A DNA stretch of 9,275 nt, taken from Methanimicrococcus sp. Its GTDB lineage: Archaea; Halobacteriota; Methanosarcinia; Methanosarcinales; Methanosarcinaceae. The translations under genes were made by a program, and so were the position numbers. Below are positions 1 through 6,340 of the stretch, piece by piece. Each line of letters starts with the position of its first letter. Position 1 is the first letter of the stretch. Below the pieces are notes generated by a model. It was given only the letters and a program-made list of their open reading frames with translations. It searched no databases and was not told where the DNA came from. The DNA lies in NCBI GenBank assembly GCA_009783635.1, contig WRDC01000059.1, forward strand, positions 1 through 9,275. The letters are read 5' to 3'.

Positions 1-150
1 CCCCGTTGCGTGCAGCCCTGTTGCGTGCAGCCCTGTTGCGTGCAGCCCTGTTGCGTGCAGCCCTGTTGCGTGCAGCCCTGTTGCGTGCAGCCCCGTTGCG
101 TGCAGCTCTGTTGCGTGCGGCCCTGTTGCGTGCAGCCCTGTTGCGCGCAA
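1..150. repeat. 15-bp tandem repeat array, 10 copies, open at left edge
   Basis: Ten head-to-tail copies of CCCTGTTGCGTGCAG are visible, and the array probably continues beyond the window. Most copies are identical. Variants are CCCC at copies 1 and 7, CTCT plus a GCGG end at copy 8, and a decayed copy 10 ending GCGCAA, so the right end is the degenerate edge. One frame reads as a Cys-rich pentapeptide (Q-P-C-C-V), but none of the six reading frames of the unit contains a stop, so openness says nothing about coding. No start with a ribosome binding site is visible. I treat it as a non-coding minisatellite downstream of rfcL. The stretch 151-271 after it is AT-rich and shows no gene. Confidence 0.93.
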
Positions 151-271
151 GCCCGCCCCTGTTTTGCAGGTTTTGAAGCCCGGCTCCGTTTTTCAAGCTC
201 CTGAGCTCCTAAAATCTCATCTTTTAAAAATTGTTTAAGAGCCGTGAGCCGATTTTAAAAATTTATCCGCT

Positions 272-1813
272 TTAAAAGTCCAACAAACTCTTTTGATTCT
301 TGTTTTTCTCTTCGGGTTTTTGGGCTTCCTTTTTCTCGCCGCTTTTTTTAGCGATGTCTTCAAGCGTCAGTTGATTTTTGTCCGCGGTTGCCGCGCTGCT
401 TCTTTTCTCGGCCGGCTCCGGCGTTTTCTCAAATTCCGCATCAGGCGATCTTTTGGAATCGGCAATGGCCCTTGATTTTTCATAAACCGTTTGAACTTTC
501 TTTGTCGCCGATTTGACTTTCAAAAGATAGACCAGCTCGTCCATGTCAAAATCAGAGTCACTCGCAAGCGCAACCGCATATTCTTCGTTTTCCATGAGTT
601 TTTGATAGTACGCAATCAAACTGTTTCGGGAAACGCGCATGGATTTATTGTGGCGCGCCGCGATTTTGGCGGCGATGTTGTCGCGCATACTTCGAACGGA
701 ACGGGACTGCCCCATTCTTTTCCAGCGCGCCGGCGATTCGTATTTAATGAAACCGTGATATTCTTTGGAACGGGCCGCCATCGGGCCGACGGTCATCATA
801 AACCCTGCGTAGCGCCACATCCTGTAAGTTTGACGGCGGCGCACGCGCCCGAGGTATATGTCGGATTTGGATAAAATGAGATACCCCTTGGCCACATCGG
901 GATTGATTTGGCCGGTGACGGGCTTTCCTTTCTCATCAACATCCGGAAATTGGACCGGAAGATTTTCATCCATCCACAAAATCAGGTCTTCCGGCGTTTC
1001 GTCAAGCGTTTGAACAGCGTCCAGCGCGCTCTTTCGGTCTTTGCCTTTGAAGACTTTGGCCAAGGCTTTAAATATCGTTTCTTTGACATCCCTGCCGGAA
1101 ATCACAATGTCGGCACCTGTTATTGTTTTTTTGCCGACGGATATCGCTTGCAAGTCATTCACGGCGCTTCTGAGGTCGCCGCCCGCGCCTTCCGCGATTT
1201 TCATCGCCGCCGCTTCGTCAATTTCGATGCCTTCGTTTTTGCATATTTTTAAAATCACCGGCGCCAAAGAACGCGTTTGAATTCCGGAAAATTCTAATTC
1301 CAGAGATTTGGAACGAATCGCCTGTGTAATGCCGTAAATGTCATTGGCGATCAGAAGAATCGGCTGCGTCGTTTTATCAATGATGTCGGCGATGGCTTTG
1401 CTGCCGCCTTTATCATATGTGCCGTGCAGATTGTCCGCTTCATCCAATACGATCAGCCGTTTTCCTGAATTCTTTTTTCCCGTGTCATCCGTTTCATGGC
1501 TGAAAAGCGTTGTTGTTTTGGAAGCGGCGCCGGCTATTCTTTCAATCACATCCGCCGTTCGCTGGTCTCCGGCGTTCAGCTCGATATGCTCCCATCCTGT
1601 TTCCGATGCCAAAACAAATGCGGCCGATGTTTTTCCGACGCCTGCCGGGCCGTACATAATAACAGCTTTCTTTTCGGGAACGCCCCGTTCCCATTCTTCC
1701 GCCCACAAGCGAAGCTCGTGGAGCGGTTTCTTATTTCCGATCAAATCCTTAAAGGTTTTCGGGCGGTATTTTTCAGCCCAGTCGATCGCTTTCATTTCAA
1801 CGGTTTCGGACAT
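272..1813 (-). CDS. rfcL: Replication factor C large subunit (clamp loader)
   Basis: This is the large subunit of the archaeal clamp loader. With RfcS it uses ATP to open the PCNA ring and load it at primer-template junctions. The 513-residue product begins with the RFC box WAEKYRPKTFKDLIG (about 12-26). Walker A GPAGVGKT lies at 55-62, Walker B LIVLDEAD at 120-127, and the GDLRSAVNDLQ sensor-2 region at 212-222. A helical collar domain follows to about 430. The tail is charged and low-complexity and ends in QKSLLDF, a PCNA-interacting (PIP) motif at the extreme C-terminus. A second PIP-like stretch, QLTLEDI, sits about 35 residues earlier. From memory, Methanosarcina homologues are somewhat longer, the difference lying in the tail. 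The start could instead be the Met at residue 7; neither has a clear Shine-Dalgarno. No rfcS gene is adjacent. Confidence 0.96.
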   Translation of the reverse strand: MSETVEMKAIDWAEKYRPKTFKDLIGNKKPLHELRLWAEEWERGVPEKKAVIMYGPAGVGKTSAAFVLASETGWEHIELNAGDQRTADVIERIAGAASKTTTLFSHETDDTGKKNSGKRLIVLDEADNLHGTYDKGGSKAIADIIDKTTQPILLIANDIYGITQAIRSKSLELEFSGIQTRSLAPVILKICKNEGIEIDEAAAMKIAEGAGGDLRSAVNDLQAISVGKKTITGADIVISGRDVKETIFKALAKVFKGKDRKSALDAVQTLDETPEDLILWMDENLPVQFPDVDEKGKPVTGQINPDVAKGYLILSKSDIYLGRVRRRQTYRMWRYAGFMMTVGPMAARSKEYHGFIKYESPARWKRMGQSRSVRSMRDNIAAKIAARHNKSMRVSRNSLIAYYQKLMENEEYAVALASDSDFDMDELVYLLKVKSATKKVQTVYEKSRAIADSKRSPDAEFEKTPEPAEKRSSAATADKNQLTLEDIAKKSGEKKEAQKPEEKNKNQKSLLDF

Positions 1814-1863
1814 AGTTTCGGCCGGGTTTTTGAATTCAATTTTTTCAATTCATCAACGTATCT

Positions 1864-1923
1864 CATTTAGATAAATTTCGTTTCGATGATTTTCATTTAG
1901 ATGAATTTCGTTTCAATAAATTT
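1864..1923. repeat. 30-bp direct repeat, two copies, upstream of rfcL
   Basis: Two adjacent 30-bp copies (1864-1893 and 1894-1923) both begin CATTTAGAT and share an AATTTCGTTTC core. They differ at about four positions, and a partial third copy (CATTTTTATC) follows. The repeat occupies a third of the gap between GAPDH and rfcL, on the promoter side of rfcL. Each unit carries a TATA-like AT stretch when read on the minus strand. Nothing suggests it is coding. Confidence 0.85.
1865..1878 (-). promoter_or_regulatory. Candidate TATA element for rfcL
   Basis: Read on the minus strand, this stretch is AATTTATCTAAAT, a TATA-like element about 50 nt before the rfcL start. Transcription starting about 25 nt downstream would leave a leader of roughly 30 nt. 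It lies inside the first copy of the 30-bp repeat, and the second copy carries a similar but weaker stretch. This is sequence resemblance only, in a region that is AT-rich throughout. Confidence 0.25.
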
Positions 1924-1998
1924 CATTTTTATCTTTTATGAATCACTGAAATCATAACACAAATCCTGTTCATTCGTGCCGTCGGATTTTCGCCGGAT

Positions 1999-3012
1999 TC
2001 AAAGACCGATGCCCATTGCTTTATTGGTCTTTTCAATGGATTTTTTGTTGTCTTTTTCGAGTCCGGTCATGGCGCGGATGGCGTCCACGTTTTCGGGAAT
2101 AACATCGGATTCCTGATGAATGGCTTGGAACAAATACAGTTCTCCGTCATCGATGGAAACGGAGTCTTTAAAGACGCAATTTTCCCAGATATCGTTTCTC
2201 GGTCTGCCTGTGTCGCGGCCGAGTTCAATGATTTCGGCGGTGGATGAAATGCCGTCCGCAATCATGCGGATACGCGGGCGAGAAGCTAAAAGGGATTTGA
2301 TTTCATCGGCAGCGCAGTCTTTTTTCAGCTTTATATTCAGGACGTGAAGGTGCATAAAAGTTGTCGGCGCTTTAATGGCGGCGGATGTAATGTTGATGTG
2401 CGGCATAATTGTATTCACGTCGGGGCCGTGGTGGGACGGCAGTTTGACCGGGTCTGCAACCAACGCGTCGATCGGGCCGCTTTTGATGTCTCCGGGGTCG
2501 CCGCCTCGTCTGACAATTGTGACGCGGACTTTTTCAACGCCGTACGCTTGGTCAAGCGGGTATATGACGCGGCACAGGCCGGTCGTGTTGCATGAAACAA
2601 CGCGGGCGTAATCCGCGCCGATAGCGGTTTCATAGTTCGCTTCGGCATTGAAGGAAATCGGCGCGACATCTTTGCTTTCGCCGCCCTGCCAGATTGCCTT
2701 GACGCCTTCCTTTTCATAAAGCGCCTTGTTGGAGACGCCGACTTTTCCGGGCGTGCAGTCCACAACAATGTCGGCGGCTTTAATCATTTCTTCAATGGTT
2801 CCGGCAACGGCAATTCCTTCCTTTTTAAAGGCGTCCGTTTTCTCGCCGGGGACATAGATATTATATTTTTTCAACGCGGCCGTTCGCGCTTCAAAATTCG
2901 GGCGCGTTTTGGAAATGCCGATGATTTCCATGTCATTCTGCAAGGAAACCGCATCCGCGACGCGTTTTCCAATCGTTCCGTAACCGTTAATCGCAACTTT
3001 GATTTTTGACAT
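1999..3012 (-). CDS. gap: Archaeal type II glyceraldehyde-3-phosphate dehydrogenase (phosphorylating)
   Basis: This cytosolic enzyme interconverts glyceraldehyde 3-phosphate and 1,3-bisphosphoglycerate with NAD(P). In methanogens it mostly serves gluconeogenesis. With the start used here the protein has 337 residues, the usual family length. The N-terminal Rossmann motif is GYGTIG (10-15), with SKTRPNFEA (34-42) in the cofactor-specificity region. The catalytic cysteine is C141 in SCNTTGLCR, and the conserved MHLH histidines are at 221 and 223. An in-frame TTG at 3036 would add eight residues. I reject it because GGAAGGT (3019-3025) sits six nt before the ATG at 3012, an ideal ribosome binding site. 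The gene lies 185 nt upstream of rfcL on the same strand. A TATA-like element at 3082-3089 suggests it has its own promoter. Confidence 0.96.
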   Translation of the reverse strand: MSKIKVAINGYGTIGKRVADAVSLQNDMEIIGISKTRPNFEARTAALKKYNIYVPGEKTDAFKKEGIAVAGTIEEMIKAADIVVDCTPGKVGVSNKALYEKEGVKAIWQGGESKDVAPISFNAEANYETAIGADYARVVSCNTTGLCRVIYPLDQAYGVEKVRVTIVRRGGDPGDIKSGPIDALVADPVKLPSHHGPDVNTIMPHINITSAAIKAPTTFMHLHVLNIKLKKDCAADEIKSLLASRPRIRMIADGISSTAEIIELGRDTGRPRNDIWENCVFKDSVSIDDGELYLFQAIHQESDVIPENVDAIRAMTGLEKDNKKSIEKTNKAMGIGL

Positions 3013-3018
3013 TTTGAT

Positions 3019-3025
3019 ACCTTCC
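3019..3025 (-). promoter_or_regulatory. Ribosome binding site fixing the GAPDH start
   Basis: GGAAGGT on the minus strand is followed by six nt (ATCAAA) and then the ATG at 3012-3010. It matches part of the archaeal anti-Shine-Dalgarno complement. It would fall inside the coding sequence if the upstream TTG were used, so it decides in favour of the ATG. Confidence 0.7.
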
Positions 3026-3081
3026 GGATTGAACAAGATAAAAATTAAAAAAAATTAAAAAAGGATTCCGTTTGACAAATT

Positions 3082-3089
3082 CTATAAAT
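3082..3089 (-). promoter_or_regulatory. Candidate TATA box for GAPDH
   Basis: The minus strand reads ATTTATAG preceded by purine-rich GGACGG, which resembles an archaeal TATA box with a BRE upstream. It lies about 70 nt before the GAPDH ATG, which would place the transcription start near 3058 and give a leader of roughly 45 nt that includes the GGAAGGT site. No experimental support. Confidence 0.45.
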
Positions 3090-3177
3090 CCGTCCTTTGA
3101 TGAAGAATAGAAATATTGGAAATTAAATAAACCTAATGCTTCCAAAAATAAAGCCTCACGGTTCATTTTTTTTGTAA

Positions 3178-3215
3178 AACGCGCGCGTTGTCCCTCCCAA
3201 AAAAGACCGCGGTCT
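3178..3215. promoter_or_regulatory. Pair of perfect 12-bp GC-rich palindromes
   Basis: AACGCGCGCGTT (3178-3189) and AGACCGCGGTCT (3204-3215) are each perfectly self-complementary, and their centres are 26 bp apart. They lie in the 222-nt gap between the DUF89 stop codon and GAPDH. On the minus strand the second is followed by a six-T run, so a short hairpin there could end DUF89 transcription. The dyads could also be protein-binding sites upstream of GAPDH. The function is unknown. Confidence 0.4.
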
Positions 3216-3234
3216 CTGAATGTATTTTTCAGAT

Positions 3235-4185
3235 TTATTTGACAAGTTTCGCAACCGACAAATCTTTTCCAAGTCCCAGCGACTCGGCGACAGCATCGCA
3301 CTTTGTTCGAAGCAGAAAAGCAATCGGACCAAAATTTTCATCGGACAGACTTTCATAATTGGCCATTCCCTTGCTGATGATCAGTGTCGCGTTTTTCATT
3401 GCCGTTAATGTTTCGGGAGGCAGTTCTCTCATGCAGACGCCGACCGCGTTGGAGCCCGTCGTCATGACCGCGTCAAGAGCGGTCTCCATATTCAGCTCTT
3501 TGACATCTTTCATCGTGACATCCGTCAATATCGGCATGCTGCGGACAACAAGTGTTATATTAGGCGCTCTGCCGCCGGTTTCGTTGTTTTTGACCCTTTC
3601 CGCCTGAATCTTTCGGATAATATCCAAAACTTCGCGGTCAAAGACGATTTCGCCGCAGTTGTCGGCAATGTAAACCACATCGGTCAGCAGCGGCAGCATT
3701 TCTTTCGCGTCATCGACCGCCAGTCCTTTCTCAAAAAAGGTAACAAATTTGTTTTGAAACTCCTCATCCGATGATTCCCGGCCCATGATGCCGAAATCAA
3801 AATAGTTCCCGATGACGGCCGCTAAAACCGCGTTTTCAAAAATCTCGGCGGCGGATTTGGGACTGCTTTCAAAAGAATGCGCTTCATCGTTTTCATCCGT
3901 CCCGTAAATCAATTTCCTGACGGCGGGCAGCATTTTCAGAGCGGTTTGGGTGTTGCCCTCTTTGACATAACGGTACGGGTCGGAATCGTTTAAAACTTCG
4001 TAACAGGTACGGTGTACAAGCGTCGCGATATGAGTCGACGTTCTTCCGGGACGGTATTCCTCGCCCAATTTCAAGAGACACGCCTTCATGACTTTGTTTG
4101 TCAGTTCCGGATCTTTTGTTGATAATTGACACTGGTAATGAACGCGGGACAATAAACAGTAAGTGCATCCGGGATTGATTTTCAT
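3235..4185 (-). CDS. DUF89 / ARMT1-like metal-dependent phosphatase
   Basis: The 316-residue product fits the archaeal branch of the DUF89 family, in which characterised members are divalent-metal phosphatases proposed to remove damaged or surplus phosphometabolites. The N-terminus carries a C7-x-x-C10 pair (CTYC) and further cysteines at 19 and 36, typical of the subfamily with N-terminal cysteines. The presumed metal and phosphate site is YIADNCGEIVFD (172-183; D175, N176, E179), followed by R215, D223 and the KGMANYE motif (272-278). No signal peptide or membrane segment is seen, so it should be cytosolic. The ATG is preceded by GGCGGT with seven nt spacing, a plausible ribosome binding site. 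The natural substrate cannot be told from sequence. The gene lies 222 nt upstream of GAPDH on the same strand and is divergent from the secreted phosphatase gene across a repeat array. Confidence 0.88.
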   Translation of the reverse strand: MKINPGCTYCLLSRVHYQCQLSTKDPELTNKVMKACLLKLGEEYRPGRTSTHIATLVHRTCYEVLNDSDPYRYVKEGNTQTALKMLPAVRKLIYGTDENDEAHSFESSPKSAAEIFENAVLAAVIGNYFDFGIMGRESSDEEFQNKFVTFFEKGLAVDDAKEMLPLLTDVVYIADNCGEIVFDREVLDIIRKIQAERVKNNETGGRAPNITLVVRSMPILTDVTMKDVKELNMETALDAVMTTGSNAVGVCMRELPPETLTAMKNATLIISKGMANYESLSDENFGPIAFLLRTKCDAVAESLGLGKDLSVAKLVK

Positions 4186-4217
4186 GAATATAACCGCCCT
4201 TTTTCAGGAAGTCCTTT

Positions 4218-4354
4218 TTTGATAAGCCTTGGTTTGATAAGTCTTTGTTTGATAAGTCTTTGTTTGATAAGTCTTTGTTTGATAAGTCCTTGTTTGATAA
4301 GTCCTTGTTTGATAAGTCCTTGTTTGATTAAGTCCTTGTTTGATTAAGTCCTTG
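4218..4354. repeat. 15/16-bp tandem repeat array, 9 copies, in divergent promoter region
   Basis: Seven 15-bp copies of TTTGATAAGTCYTTG (4218-4322) are followed by two 16-bp copies with an extra T, TTTGATTAAGTCCTTG (4323-4338 and 4339-4354), and then a decayed end TTTGAAGAAGG. The variants are ordered in blocks: one GCCTTGG, three TCTTTG, three TCCTTG, then two 16-mers. That pattern indicates stepwise local duplication. The minus strand has an open frame across the array giving a T-Y-Q-T-K pentapeptide, but the one-base indel, low complexity and lack of a ribosome binding site argue against coding. The array fills about half of the 304-nt gap (4186-4489) between the divergent DUF89 and phosphatase genes. 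The rest of the gap holds the inverted repeat at 4370-4389 and AT-rich leader sequence. Confidence 0.93.
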
Positions 4355-4369
4355 TTTGAAGAAGGACAG

Positions 4370-4389
4370 AATGTTTGTATAAAAACATT
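4370..4389 (+). promoter_or_regulatory. Inverted repeat overlapping a TATA-like element
   Basis: AATGTTT and AAACATT form a perfect 7-bp inverted repeat around a 6-nt spacer. The core includes TATAAAAA (4378-4385). Used as a promoter for the gene at 4490, it would give a leader of about 80 nt. A regulator bound to this dyad would block TBP, so it is a reasonable operator candidate. A second AT-rich candidate (ATTATTTTTAAAG, 4422-4434) lies closer to the gene. Both are judged by appearance only. Confidence 0.4.
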
Positions 4390-4489
4390 TACATACAGCC
4401 TTTTCAAAGAACGGGTCACGAATTATTTTTAAAGTTTTGCATTTTGAAAATTTCAGCATCTAATTATCTTTTCAGAAAATGCTGTCATT

Positions 4490-6100
4490 ATGTCACCCCA
4501 TCCGATATTGCGTCCGTGCATTACCGCCCTCTTCATTTTGGTACTTGCCGCTTCGTTCCCGTTTTTCGCTCTGTCCGGTATTGCGTCCGCGTCGGACGCC
4601 TCTTCCGGAAATGTTTATTATGAAAACCTCGCCGCTTGGAATACGCCTCCCAACGGAGCTGTTCTTCTCATCGTTGACGGGCTCGGCTCATATTATCTTT
4701 TCCCGGAACTAGCGGGGAAATCATTGGATAACGAACCGGCCGGCCATGCTTACCTTCGCACGCTTTCTTATATTTGGGACAACGGTTTTCGGATCTCAAA
4801 AATGAAAGCGCCGGTCCCGGTCACTGAAAACGGCCATTCCGTTTTGGTTACGGGGAACCGGAAAGCGAATTCCGAAATCGTCGGCTACGCGAATTCGACA
4901 TTTTTGGATGTGCTCCGGGAAGAAGGATTCATCTGTATCGGCGTCATGCAGCGCGGCGACTTTGAATCCATGAGAAACAAATTTGATGTCATCATTTACG
5001 ATAAAACCAATTCCGTCAATAACGTGGATTTTACGATTCAAAAAAACGAGTTTCCGGCGTCTGACCCGGAAATCATCCGCCGTCTCGTTTCCGTTTTTGA
5101 AGCGCAGCAAAGAAACGCTTCTTCTTACACGAATACAAAAGATACCGGTGAAAAATACGCCGGTTATAACCGTTTTGGATTGGACGCGGCGGTTGAGGCG
5201 CTGACCGTCATGGAAAATTATCCCGACCAGAAGTTTATTCTTGTCATCAATGTCGGCGGCACGGATTCGACGGGACATTACCGCGGCTATTACGCTTATC
5301 TGGATTCGGTCGACCGGTTAGACGCTGATTTGGAGAAACTGTTTGAAAAATGCCGCCGCAATGATTTGCTTTTTGTTCTGACGGCCGACCACGGCATGGC
5401 CTTCGAAGCGCTCGATAAAAAAAGCGGCGGCCACAGTTCGGCGAAATATTCCAAAGCGAACGAATCTCTTTACATTCCCTTTATTGTCTTTGGAAACACC
5501 ATCCGAAGCGGCGTCGTTTACGGGCCGGACTGCGGACAGGAAGACGTCGCACCGACGCTTTTGTCAATTTTTGAGATCCGGTCGGCGCCGCGTTTTTCGC
5601 AGGGCAATATTCTGCCGGCAAAAAAATACGCGTCTCTTTACCTTCAATTCCCCGCGGCGGAATCTTTTGAACTTTACAGACAGGAAGGAGACGGTTCCGT
5701 CATCGTTTTTTCATCCGCCGGATTTTTTGAAAATTACACGGCTTATTCCCTCTCGGGACTGCCGCCCGGCAGTTATTTGCTGAAATGGCAAAATGCCGGC
5801 GGAAACGAGTACATTCAGGACGAGTTGCGCCTTCAGATTGAGAAAGACACAACCGTTGATTTATCGGATTATTTAAAAAAGCCCGCTTTGACTTCTTTAA
5901 CGGATTTCAACAAAGATGCGCCCCCTCTTTCTTCTCATTCTTCTCTTTCTTCTCTTTCTTCTTTTTCGTCTATTTCTTCTCTTTTTTCCGGGGGCATTTC
6001 ATCATTTAAATTGACGAAAACTGCGGGGTTCCTGCTCATCGGTTTGATTAATATTGCCGGCGGCGCGGCCGTTTACAATTTTTATAAAAAAAGGCATTGA
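4490..6100 (+). CDS. Secreted, membrane-anchored alkaline-phosphatase-superfamily hydrolase
   Basis: The 536-residue protein has the metal and nucleophile pattern of the alkaline phosphatase superfamily, closest to type I phosphodiesterase/nucleotide pyrophosphatases. D63 is in LLIVDGLG, the likely nucleophile T112 is in VPVTENGHSVLVTG (compare TFPNHYTLVTG in that family), D259 and H263 are in GGTDSTGH, D300-H301 in TADHGM, and H315 in GGHSS. These would bind two metal ions, usually Zn. An N-terminal hydrophobic signal (about 10-35) directs export. After the catalytic domain come a short beta-rich region (about 395-465), a Ser-rich linker (481-498 and beyond) and a C-terminal membrane helix (about 505-530) ending KKRH, so the enzyme should sit on the outer face of the membrane. 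The substrate is not predictable. The ATG has no clear Shine-Dalgarno. The stop codon lies inside the first unit of a 13-bp tandem repeat. Confidence 0.87.
   Translation: MSPHPILRPCITALFILVLAASFPFFALSGIASASDASSGNVYYENLAAWNTPPNGAVLLIVDGLGSYYLFPELAGKSLDNEPAGHAYLRTLSYIWDNGFRISKMKAPVPVTENGHSVLVTGNRKANSEIVGYANSTFLDVLREEGFICIGVMQRGDFESMRNKFDVIIYDKTNSVNNVDFTIQKNEFPASDPEIIRRLVSVFEAQQRNASSYTNTKDTGEKYAGYNRFGLDAAVEALTVMENYPDQKFILVINVGGTDSTGHYRGYYAYLDSVDRLDADLEKLFEKCRRNDLLFVLTADHGMAFEALDKKSGGHSSAKYSKANESLYIPFIVFGNTIRSGVVYGPDCGQEDVAPTLLSIFEIRSAPRFSQGNILPAKKYASLYLQFPAAESFELYRQEGDGSVIVFSSAGFFENYTAYSLSGLPPGSYLLKWQNAGGNEYIQDELRLQIEKDTTVDLSDYLKKPALTSLTDFNKDAPPLSSHSSLSSLSSFSSISSLFSGGISSFKLTKTAGFLLIGLINIAGGAAVYNFYKKRH
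5930..5983 (+). repeat. 9-bp coding repeat giving (Ser-Ser-x)6 linker
   Basis: Six 9-bp units of the form TCTTCTNNT encode SSH, SSL, SSL, SSF, SSI and SSL (residues 481-498 of the secreted phosphatase). Nearly all serines use TCT, so the strand is almost pure pyrimidine here. The unit length keeps the reading frame when copies are gained or lost. The repeat forms the flexible, possibly glycosylated stalk just before the C-terminal membrane helix. Confidence 0.85.
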
Positions 6101-6142
6101 AATAAGGCATTGAAATAAGGCATCGAAATAAGGCATTGAAAT
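6091..6142. repeat. 13-bp tandem repeat, 4 copies, over the phosphatase stop codon
   Basis: Four units of AAGGCATTGAAAT run in tandem (6091-6103, 6104-6116, 6117-6129, 6130-6142), and the third has CATC in place of CATT. The first unit contains the stop codon TGA of the phosphatase gene (6098-6100). Each unit carries AAGGCAT, which can pair with ATGCCTT at 6156-6162, so any of the four copies could form the 5' arm of a hairpin after the gene. The rest of the gap up to 6340 is AT-rich with a small CATAC/GTATG hairpin (6214-6226) and no gene. Confidence 0.88.
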
Positions 6143-6276
6143 AAAAATGCTTCCTATGCCTTCGGCTCCGCCAACAATTTTTGAAGGCAACTTTTTTAAA
6201 TGAAGGATTCTTTCATACTTCGTATGACTGTCCGTTAATTATTTCTATAATCGGCAGAAAAGCATTGATTTATCAC

Positions 6277-6290
6277 GTTTATTTATTATT
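6277..6290 (+). promoter_or_regulatory. Candidate TATA element for the FKBP gene
   Basis: GTTTATTTATTATT lies about 55 nt before the ATG at 6341. A start about 25 nt downstream would give a leader of roughly 30-35 nt. The context is AT-rich, so the match is weak evidence. Confidence 0.3.
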
Positions 6291-6340
6291 CACATTTCAG
6301 GACTTTGTCCCTGTTGTTTAAAATGAGTATGGGTTAAAAT

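Noticed and set aside
1..150. CRISPR array
   Set aside because: Units are directly adjacent with no unique spacers, and the unit is only 15 bp. The same applies to the array at 4218-4354.
10..204. Cys-rich open frame made of Q-P-C-C-V pentapeptides
   Set aside because: The 15-bp unit has no stop in any of its six frames, so the open frame follows from repetition. There is no ribosome binding site, and the sequence outside the array is unlike a gene.
1338..1874. Long plus-strand open frame opposite rfcL (and other antisense frames there)
   Set aside because: It lies antisense to a well-recognised gene and has biased composition expected of a complementary strand and no recognisable domain.
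3013..3036. Upstream TTG start for GAPDH adding eight residues
   Set aside because: The added residues precede the conserved N-terminus, and a ribosome binding site lies within them at the right distance from the ATG at 3012.
3096..3105. TGATGA as box C of a C/D guide RNA
   Set aside because: The base before it is T where a purine is expected, and I see no matching box D (CTGA) at a suitable distance, nor C'/D' boxes.
2987..3301. Small minus-strand frames in the gap between DUF89 and GAPDH
   Set aside because: They overlap the ends of both real genes, pass through AT-rich sequence and palindromes, and have no ribosome binding site.
4204..4419. Minus-strand open frame with T-Y-Q-T-K repeats
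   Set aside because: It is produced by the tandem array, crosses 16-bp units that shift the frame, and has no plausible start signal or conserved feature.
4796..5278. 160-codon antisense frame within the phosphatase gene
   Set aside because: The opposite strand encodes the catalytic motifs of a conserved enzyme, and this frame shows no start signal or domain.
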